NCBI GenBank assembly: GCA_025057055.1
Contig: JANWYF010000187.1
Span: forward strand, 1 to 33,584
DNA length: 33,584 nucleotides
DNA from: Rhodovarius sp.
GTDB taxonomy: Bacteria; Pseudomonadota; Alphaproteobacteria; Acetobacterales; Acetobacteraceae
Direction: 5' to 3'
The position numbers and the translations under genes are program-made. Positions 27,121-33,584 of the stretch are shown piece after piece (the first letter of the stretch is position 1; each line of letters starts with the position of its first letter). Below the pieces are notes generated by a model. It was given only the letters and a program-made list of their open reading frames with translations, had not been told where the DNA came from and did no database searches.

Positions 27121-29019
27121 ATGACCGGGCAGGCGCTTCCCGGCCGCGCCGTGCCACCCCTGTGCGGGAGGGAAAGGGCGGCGCTGTGGGGCATCCTCGC
27201 CCTTGGAGCCCTGCTGCGGCTGTGGGACCTCGCCGCCCTGGCGCCGGGGCGCAGCTATTACGCGGCCGCCGCCTTCAGCCAGGCGCAGAGCTGGCACAAC
27301 TTCTTCTTCAACGCCTTCGACCCGGGCGGCTTCGTGTCGGTGGACAAGCCGCCGCTTGGCATCTGGGTGCAGGTGCTGGGCGGTGCGCTGTTCGGCTTCG
27401 ACGGGCTCGGCGTGCTGCTGCCCCAGGCGGTGATGGGGCTGGCGAGCGTGCTGCTGCTCCATGCCATGCTGCGGCCGCGGCTCGGGCCCGGCCCGGCGCT
27501 CGGCGCGGCCCTGCTGGTCGCGCTCACCCCCGCGGCGATCGCGGTCGATCGCTCCAACAACATGGAAAGCCTGCTCACCCTGCTGCTGCTGCTGGCGGCC
27601 TGGGCCGGATTGCGCGCGGCCGAAGAGGGGCGCCGCGGGCCTTTCCTGATCGCCATGGCGCTGGTCGGGCTCGGCTTCAACGTGAAGATGGGGGCAGCCC
27701 TGCCGCTCGCCGCGCCGATCGCGCTGGCCTTCCTGCTGGCCTTTCCGGGCCGGCCCTGGCGGCGGCTGCTCTCGCTGGCTGGCGGCGGGGCGGTGCTGGC
27801 GGCCGTCGCGCTCGCCTGGCCCCTCGCCAATGACCTCACCCCGCCGGATAAGCGCCCCTGGGTCGGTGGCAGCCGAAGCAATCGCATGCTGGAGCTGGTG
27901 GTCCAGCACAACGGCTGGGCGCGCTTCCTGCGCCCGGAGGGCCAGGCGGCAGCGGCCGAGGGCCAGGTCGCGCCAGCGCGGCCGGCGCTGTGGGATGATT
28001 CGCCGACCGGTCCGCTGCGCCTGCTGCGCCCGCATCAGGCGGCGCAGGTCATGTGGTGGCTGCCGCTGGCCCTGTTCGGCCTGGCGGCGCTGCGGCGGCA
28101 GCGGGCGATGCTCCTCATCCTCGGCGGCTGGGTGCTGCTCTACGGCGCGGCCTTCAGCTTCGCAGGGGGGGTGTTCCACACCTACTACCTGGCGGTGCTG
28201 GCCCCGCCGCTTGCCGCGCTGGCGGCGGCGGGAGGCGCTTGGCTGCTGCGGCGGGAAGGGGGCTGGCTGGCGGCTGGCTTGGCCGGGCTTGGCCTCTGGC
28301 AGGGCCATATCCTCCTTGGGCAAGCGGGGGCGGACCCGGCGCAGCCTGCGCTGCAGGCCGGGCTGTTCGCGCTGGGTCTTGCCCTGCTGCTGCTGCTCGC
28401 CCGGGCCGTGTGGCGCATCCCTCCGGCGCTGCTGCTGATCCCGGCCTTGATCCTGCCGGCTGTGGCGGCGGCAAGCCTGGTGCTGCGCCGGCCGAACCCG
28501 GCCACGCCCGCGGCCGATCTGGCGCGGCTCGGGCGGCCGGCCGAGGATGCGGAGCGGGCCGCCGCCGCCGCCCGCGCAGCGCTCTGGCGCGAACGGCTGC
28601 TTGCCCTGGTCGACGCGCAGGCCGCTCCGGAACGCTTCGTGCTGGCGGTACCCAATGCGCTGATCGCCGCGCCGCTGATCCTGGCGAACGGCCGGCCGGT
28701 GATCGCCTATGGCGGCTATGCCGGCACCGACCCGATCCTGACTCCGGCCCGGCTATGCGCCCTGGTCCGCGACGGGGCGCTGCGTTTCGTCATGACCGGG
28801 GGCTTTGCCCTGACGCCGCGCCAGGCCGAGGTGCAGGGCGAGCTCTGGGCCTGGATCCGCCGCCATGGGGAGCAGCTGCCGCTGGCGCGCGGGCGCTGGC
28901 CCCCGCGCCGTGGCGCGGCCGCCGAGGCCGAGCCGGCAGAGCTCTGGGACCTACGCCCCCTGCGTGAGAAGGGGTGCGGGACGGACGCGCCGCCAGCCCT
29001 AGCGGTGGAGCGGTCATGA
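27121..29019 (+). CDS. Glycosyltransferase family 39-like membrane protein
   Basis: RSYYAAAAFSQAQSWHNFFFNAFDPGGFVSVDKPPLGIWVQ, AVDRSNNMESLLTLLLLLAAWAG, LGFNVKMGAALPLAAP, and multiple TM helices. Confidence 0.85.
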   Translation: MTGQALPGRAVPPLCGRERAALWGILALGALLRLWDLAALAPGRSYYAAAAFSQAQSWHNFFFNAFDPGGFVSVDKPPLGIWVQVLGGALFGFDGLGVLLPQAVMGLASVLLLHAMLRPRLGPGPALGAALLVALTPAAIAVDRSNNMESLLTLLLLLAAWAGLRAAEEGRRGPFLIAMALVGLGFNVKMGAALPLAAPIALAFLLAFPGRPWRRLLSLAGGGAVLAAVALAWPLANDLTPPDKRPWVGGSRSNRMLELVVQHNGWARFLRPEGQAAAAEGQVAPARPALWDDSPTGPLRLLRPHQAAQVMWWLPLALFGLAALRRQRAMLLILGGWVLLYGAAFSFAGGVFHTYYLAVLAPPLAALAAAGGAWLLRREGGWLAAGLAGLGLWQGHILLGQAGADPAQPALQAGLFALGLALLLLLARAVWRIPPALLLIPALILPAVAAASLVLRRPNPATPAADLARLGRPAEDAERAAAAARAALWRERLLALVDAQAAPERFVLAVPNALIAAPLILANGRPVIAYGGYAGTDPILTPARLCALVRDGALRFVMTGGFALTPRQAEVQGELWAWIRRHGEQLPLARGRWPPRRGAAAEAEPAELWDLRPLREKGCGTDAPPALAVERS

Positions 29020-29057
29020 CCGCTGCGCGTGGGCGGCGGCGGGTGGCGTGGGGGGGC

Positions 29058-29095
29058 GCCGGCTCGCAGCGGAGCCGGCTTCGCCCGCCCCTTTT
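29058..29095. terminator. Intrinsic-type terminator hairpin between convergent genes
   Basis: GCCGGCTC-gcagcg-GAGCCGGC (8/8 bp), followed by TTCGCCCGCCCCTTTT. Lies between the GT39 stop (29019) and the DsbD-like stop (29157). Confidence 0.65.
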
Positions 29096-29156
29096 GGCTG
29101 CGGGGTCTAGAGGCTAGCGCGCCTGAAGCGGCCGATGCCGGCGCTGTGCGATCCCT

Positions 29157-31262
29157 CTATCCGGCGGCGCCGATCGCGCGCAGCACGATGCCCTCGGTCA
29201 GGATTTGCGGCAGCATCACGGGCCCGCCGCCGCCGGGCGGATAGTAGAGATAGAGCGGGACACCCTCTCGCCCGTGGGCGCGCAGCACGGCGCCGATGGC
29301 GGGATCGCCCCGGGTCCAGTCGCCCACCAGCAGGGTGATTCCGCGCTCGGCAAAGGCCGCGCGCACCGACGGTGTCTGCAGGGCCAGCTGCTCGTTCACC
29401 TTGCAGGTGATGCACCAGGCCGCGGTCATGTTGACGAAGACGGGGCGGCCCTGCGCCCGCAGCGCGGCCAGGCGTTCTTCCGACCAAACCTCTGCCCCCG
29501 CGCTGGCCTCGGCCGGGGCAGAGGGCGCAGGCGGCGAGGCCGGCAGCAGCAGCGCAAGCAGGCCGAGCGCGCCGATCACGCCTGCCGCCGCCATGCCCCG
29601 GCCCCAGCGCGCGCCGCCCGCCTGCGCCGTGCCCAGCGCCCAGGCGGCGAAGCCGAGGAGCAGCGCCGCGGCCAGCACCGCCAGCACCGCATCGGCGCCG
29701 GCGAGCTGCGCCAGCACCCAGACCAGCCAGACCGCCGCGCCATACATCGGAAAGGCGAGGAGTTGCCGCAGCCGCTCCATCCAGGGGCCGGGCCGGGGCA
29801 GCAGCCGCAGCGCCGCCGGGGCCAGCGCCAGCAGCAGCCAGGGCAGCGCCATGCCGACCCCGAGCGCGCCGAAGACGGCCAGCATGGCCAGCGGCGGCAT
29901 TGCCATGGCCGCCCCGATGGCTGCCGCCATGAACGGCGCGGTGCAGGGGGTGGCGACCAGCACGGCAAGGGCGCCGGTGAAGAAGCTGCCGGCATGGCCG
30001 CCCCGCGCCGCCAGCGCCTGCCCGGTGCCGGTCGCCCCGCCCAGCCGGTAGACGCCCGAGAGGTTGAGCCCGACGGCGAGCATCAACAGCGCCATCGCCG
30101 CCACGAAGAGCGGTTCGGTGAACTGGAAACCCCAGCCGGCCATGCGCCCTGCCGTCCGCAGCCCGTAGAGCACGGCACCGATCGCCAGGAAGCTCACGAC
30201 CACCCCGGCGCTGTAGGAGAGCGCATGGGCGCGGAGCTCCCCCGCCGCCGCGCCCGAGAGGCGGGCGATCCCCATCGCCTTCATCGCCAGGACCGGGAAG
30301 ACGCAGGGCATCAGATTGAGGATGACCCCCCCAAGTGCCGCCAGCAGCGCCGCCTGCCACAGCGGCAGCCCGGCCGCGGCCGGTGCGGGCATCGGCCCCG
30401 GCGCCAGGGCAAGGGCATAGGCGCTGCGGATGCCTTGCGCGTCGGTGAGCGCGATCACCCCTTCGATCTGCGCGGGAAGAGGAGCCTCGGCGCCGGCGCG
30501 GGAGAGCGTCAGGGTCAGGCGGCCCGCTGCAAGGCCGAGCGGCTGGGCTGCGGCGTGATCGAGCAGCCCCGCTTCGGCGGGGAAGAAGAAGGCCTCCCGT
30601 ATCCTGCCCGGTGCGAAGGTCGGGTCGGTGAGTTCGAGCACGCCCTGCCGGTCGCGGAAGCCGATGCGGGCGGCGAAGGGGGAGGGGCGGGGCAGGGCGG
30701 CCTCGGCCAGGGCGAAGCGCGCCGCCATGGCCGGGGCGGGTTCGGGGGCCGCCGCCACGGGCAGGGAGAGGCTGAAGCGCGCCGCCTCGGGGATGCAGAT
30801 CTGTTCGCAGACCAGCCAGCTCGCCTCGGCGATCAGGGTGAAGACCTCTCCGGGGCGCAGGGTGGGCGGAGGCGTCACCTCGAGCGGGAAGAGGATGCGG
30901 CCGGTGTAGCCGAAATTGACCAGAGGTCCGTAAGGAATGCGTTCGGGCGCCGGGAACTGCAGGGGGCCGGCGCGGGCGCCGTCGGGCAGCTGCCAGGTGA
31001 TCTCGGGCGCCGCACCGGCATCGCCCGGGTTGCGCCAGTAGCTGTGCCAGCCGGGGGCGAGGCTCAGATCCAGCCCGACGCGGAAGGGCCGGCCGGGGGC
31101 GATGGCCGCGAGCTCGCTGACCAGGGAGGCGCTGCTGCGGGGGGTGGTGTGGATCGCGCTTTCTGCCGCCCGCGCTGCCGGCGGCAGGACCAGCAGCGGG
31201 AGCATCAGCAGCGGCAGGACCAGCAGCGGCAGGATCAGGCGAAGGGCGGGCAGCCGGCGCAT
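29157..31262 (-). CDS. Protein-disulfide reductase, DsbD/ScsB family
   Basis: Signal peptide MRRLPALRLILPLLVLPLLMLPLLVLPPAARA; SWLVCEQICIPE; NLMPCVFPVLAMKAMG; VATPCTAPFMAAAIG; TAAWCITCKVNE. ATG at 31262 preceded by GGAGGAG. Confidence 0.92.
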   Translation of the reverse strand: MRRLPALRLILPLLVLPLLMLPLLVLPPAARAAESAIHTTPRSSASLVSELAAIAPGRPFRVGLDLSLAPGWHSYWRNPGDAGAAPEITWQLPDGARAGPLQFPAPERIPYGPLVNFGYTGRILFPLEVTPPPTLRPGEVFTLIAEASWLVCEQICIPEAARFSLSLPVAAAPEPAPAMAARFALAEAALPRPSPFAARIGFRDRQGVLELTDPTFAPGRIREAFFFPAEAGLLDHAAAQPLGLAAGRLTLTLSRAGAEAPLPAQIEGVIALTDAQGIRSAYALALAPGPMPAPAAAGLPLWQAALLAALGGVILNLMPCVFPVLAMKAMGIARLSGAAAGELRAHALSYSAGVVVSFLAIGAVLYGLRTAGRMAGWGFQFTEPLFVAAMALLMLAVGLNLSGVYRLGGATGTGQALAARGGHAGSFFTGALAVLVATPCTAPFMAAAIGAAMAMPPLAMLAVFGALGVGMALPWLLLALAPAALRLLPRPGPWMERLRQLLAFPMYGAAVWLVWVLAQLAGADAVLAVLAAALLLGFAAWALGTAQAGGARWGRGMAAAGVIGALGLLALLLPASPPAPSAPAEASAGAEVWSEERLAALRAQGRPVFVNMTAAWCITCKVNEQLALQTPSVRAAFAERGITLLVGDWTRGDPAIGAVLRAHGREGVPLYLYYPPGGGGPVMLPQILTEGIVLRAIGAAG
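31181..31240 (-). repeat. Four imperfect 15-bp tandem units in the DsbD-like signal peptide
   Basis: Plus strand: gcggcaggaccagca / gcgggagcatcagca / gcggcaggaccagca / gcggcaggatcaggc. Units 1 and 3 identical; encodes the LLVLP LLMLP LLVLP ladder. Confidence 0.9.
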
Positions 31263-31331
31263 CTCCTCCGGGATATGCGCAGCCCGCGGGCGGGATGACA
31301 AGCGGCGATGGCTGGTCCAGAAGCGCAGGCG

Positions 31332-32582
31332 ATGAGCACGAGGCTGCAACCCATCCGCGGCACGCGGGACCTGATCGGGGCCGATGCCCGGCGCCATCAG
31401 GCGGTGGCCGAGGTCGCGCGGCGCATCGCCGCGCTGTACGGCTTCGAGGAGTGGATCACCCCGATCTTCGAGGACACCCGCGTCTTCGCCCGCGGTCTGG
31501 GCGAGACCTCGGACGTCGTCGCCAAGGAGATGTACACCTTCACCGACCGCGGCGGGGATTCGCTGACGCTGCGGCCGGAGAACACGGCCGGGGTCTGCCG
31601 CGCGCTGGTCAGCAACGGCCTGACCCAGAACCTGCCGCAGAAGGTGTTCTACGCCGGGCCGATGTTCCGCTACGAGCGGCCGCAGAAGGGGCGCTATCGC
31701 CAGTTCCACCAGATCGGGGTGGAGGTGCTGGGCGCTGCCGAACCGCTCGCCGATGCCGAGGTGATCGCCTGCGGCTGGCGCATCATCCAGGCGCTCGGCA
31801 TCGCCGATGGGGTGGTGCTCGAGATCAACACGCTCGGCGATGCGGAAAGCCGGGAGGCCTATCGCGCGGCGCTGCTGTCCTATTTCACGGCGCATGAGGC
31901 CGCCCTCTCTCCCGACAGCAGGGTCCGGCTGCACCGCAACCCGCTGCGCATCCTGGACAGCAAGGATGCGGGCGACCGCCGCTTGGTGGCCGAGGCGCCG
32001 CTGATCACCGATTTCCTGACCCCAGCCGCGCGCGCGCATTACGAGGCGGTGCTGCGGCACCTGGCCGTCTTTGGCGTGCCGGTGCGGGAGAATCCGCGGA
32101 TCGTCCGGGGGCTCGACTATTACAGCCACACCGCCTTCGAGTTCGTGACCGACCGGCTGGGGGCGCAGGGGACAGTAATGGGCGGCGGCCGCTACAATGG
32201 CCTGGTCGAGGAAATGGGCGGCCCGCCGACGCCTGCGGTCGGCTGGGCGGCGGGGATGGAGCGGCTGGCGCTGCTGATGGAGGCGGCGGGGCGGACCCCC
32301 CCGGCCCCCCGGCCGGTCGCCGTCATCCCGCGCGAGGAGGCGGCCGAGGCAGCGGCCATCGCGGCGGCAGAGGCGCTGCGCGGGGCGGGCCGGCTCGCCG
32401 TGATGGAGTATCGCGGTTCGCTCAAGCGGCGGATGGAGCGCGCCGATCGCCTGCAGGCCAGGGCTGCCCTGCTGGTCGCCGCCGACGGCTCGTGCGAGTG
32501 GAAGGATCTCGACACCGGCGAACAGCGCCCGATCGCGCTGGCCGAGGCGATCGCGCTCGCCCCGGCGCCGACCACGGGCTGA
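31332..32582 (+). CDS. hisS: Histidyl-tRNA synthetase
   Basis: [55 protein letters not shown] (motif 2), [37 protein letters not shown] at 31308 is an alternative start. Confidence 0.96.
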   Translation: MSTRLQPIRGTRDLIGADARRHQAVAEVARRIAALYGFEEWITPIFEDTRVFARGLGETSDVVAKEMYTFTDRGGDSLTLRPENTAGVCRALVSNGLTQNLPQKVFYAGPMFRYERPQKGRYRQFHQIGVEVLGAAEPLADAEVIACGWRIIQALGIADGVVLEINTLGDAESREAYRAALLSYFTAHEAALSPDSRVRLHRNPLRILDSKDAGDRRLVAEAPLITDFLTPAARAHYEAVLRHLAVFGVPVRENPRIVRGLDYYSHTAFEFVTDRLGAQGTVMGGGRYNGLVEEMGGPPTPAVGWAAGMERLALLMEAAGRTPPAPRPVAVIPREEAAEAAAIAAAEALRGAGRLAVMEYRGSLKRRMERADRLQARAALLVAADGSCEWKDLDTGEQRPIALAEAIALAPAPTTG

Positions 32583-32673
32583 GGGGCTGTCGGGGGCGGT
32601 CCGCCGCCCGGGCCGGGGCAGCATCGTCCCCCGGCGGACTCGCGGCGGGGCGGGGGGGCGCGGTGGGCGCTGC

Positions 32674-32907
32674 CTATCGCCGCCCGCCGCGGACATGCCC
32701 GAACAGCGCGAGCCCCGCCGCGACGAAGGCCAGCGCCTGCACGACCTGCGGCCCGACGCTGACCGACCCCGAGGCCACCAGCAGCGCGAAGATCAGCGAC
32801 AGGCAGCCCAGGATCATGAAGGTCGGGACCTTCGCCTGATCATCCATGCCCGCCATGACCACGGCCGCGGCGCCGGCAAGGAGGGGGACGGCGAGCTCAG
32901 CGAGCAT
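32674..32907 (-). CDS. Small hydrophobic membrane protein (77 aa), function unknown
   Basis: MLAELAVPLLAGAAAVVMAGMDDQAKVPTFMILGCLSLIFALLVASGS..., about 2-3 TM segments. AAGGAG ribosome-binding site 6 nt before ATG and an upstream TTGACA. Confidence 0.65.
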   Translation of the reverse strand: MLAELAVPLLAGAAAVVMAGMDDQAKVPTFMILGCLSLIFALLVASGSVSVGPQVVQALAFVAAGLALFGHVRGGRR

Positions 32908-32934
32908 GCGTCAACTCCTTCTGACATCAAAACA

Positions 32935-32966
32935 ATCCTACAGCCTCTCGCCCCTGCTCCTGTCAA
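32935..32966 (-). promoter_or_regulatory. Candidate sigma70-type promoter for the small membrane protein
   Basis: On the minus strand TTGACA (32961-32966) with TAGGAT (32935-32940), 20-nt spacer (long), or TGTAGG at 18 nt; AT-richer stretch. Confidence 0.35.
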
Positions 32967-33436
32967 TGCGCATGCGACGAGGGGGCGGGCCGGCCGGGCG
33001 CGCTGGCGCCGAACCCCTGCCGCTGGCGGCCCGCGGCGCCGGGCGGCCTGCCGACGCCTTCCGCCCTGCTGGCTGCGAGGTCTCGGGCGTCCGCTGGCTC
33101 CGCCGCGGCACGCCGACGGTCTGGGCCGGCGGGGCGCGCCGCGCCGCCGCTGGTCCGACCCGCCAGGGCGGGCACGTGATGAGGCCCGGCTGCGGGATCG
33201 CGGGCGCGCGCCGGTGCGCCTAGCGGCCGCAGCGGCGGCAGAGGAGCAGGCCGCGGCCCGGCAGGATGCGCAGCGCCCGTGGGCGCCCGGCGCCAGGGCG
33301 AGAGGGCAAGGTCGCGCCGGATCACCGCCGGGTCCTGGGATTCCCGGGTGCTCTGGCGGCCGATCGGCGATGCGGCCCGTGCGGCGGTCACCTTCCGCCC
33401 CCGGGCGGCTGCCTCCGCGCGCCCCCCGCGGCGCGC

Positions 33437-33584
33437 TCAATCGCGGCCCAGCACTTCGCGGTTGTGCTCGCCAAGCTTCGGGGCAGGGCGGGAGGGGGCG
33501 GGGCGCTGCCGGTCGATCGACAGCGGCAGACCGACCAGGCGCGGCGTGCCGGCGGGCATGTCCTGGATCAGCCCCATCGCCGCC
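33437..33584 (-). CDS. CaiB/BaiF family CoA-transferase, C-terminal fragment (runs off window)
   Basis: Minus-strand translation AAMGLIQDMPAGTPRLVGLPLSIDRQRPAPSRPAPKLGEHNREVLGRD*, with the family C-terminal PxLGEHNxEVL motif. Not in the ORF track because the start lies outside the window. Confidence 0.8.
   Translation of the reverse strand, partial: AAMGLIQDMPAGTPRLVGLPLSIDRQRPAPSRPAPKLGEHNREVLGRD

Noticed and set aside
23129-28323. Minus-strand ORFs of 808, 678 and 641 aa across the GT-C, ggt and GT39 genes
   Set aside because: Antisense open frames rich in R/Q/H/G/P with no conserved motifs; plus-strand genes are well supported.
32583-32673. GTCCGCCG...CGGCGGAC inverted repeat between hisS and the small membrane protein gene as a terminator
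   Set aside because: Stem arms exist (32599-32606 / 32632-32639) but there is a long GC-rich loop and no T tract; too weak to call.
31263-32696. N-terminal extension of minus ORF 29157-32696 upstream of the DsbD-like start
   Set aside because: It is antisense to hisS. The signal peptide at 31262 preceded by GGAGGAG defines the real start.
1-33584. CRISPR, transposon, phage, toxin-antitoxin or defence islands
   Set aside because: No regularly spaced repeats, transposase/integrase, phage structural, or defence-family motifs seen in the translations. The window reads as a housekeeping/metabolic chromosomal region.

Overview
33.6-kb window of very GC-rich bacterial chromosome, probably alphaproteobacterial (inferred from gene content and composition). 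It is densely packed with ordinary metabolic genes, often joined by ATGA/GTGA overlaps. In order: an N-carbamoyl-D-amino-acid hydrolase divergent from prpD-prpC; an Ala/Lys-rich histone-H1-like protein with internal repeats; a minus-strand run (TauE/SafE, Asp/Glu racemase, dihydroorotase, small ORF, Bug/TctC-type SBP, DUF3297, otnK, otnC); a second, divergent TauE/SafE; an enoyl-CoA hydratase/CoA-transferase pair; two FolB paralogs flanking an SDR (FolM-like); uvrC; a SoeABC-like molybdopterin/FeS/membrane-anchor operon; a GT-C membrane protein without a canonical start; a gamma-glutamyltransferase; a GT39; a DsbD/ScsB-like reductase; hisS; a small membrane protein; and the 3' end of another CoA-transferase, which is absent from the ORF track. 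I saw no tRNA, rRNA, CRISPR, transposase or phage genes, and no recognisable transcription regulator. I found no clear new multi-gene system. The points most worth a second look are the soeC/GT-C junction (G7 run, no ATG/GTG start), the composition of the otnKC/DUF3297/racemase run, the FolB-SDR-FolB arrangement, the repeat structures in the H1-like gene and the DsbD signal peptide, and a perfect DnaA box upstream of uvrC. All family assignments come from recognising motifs in the translations; no database search was run.
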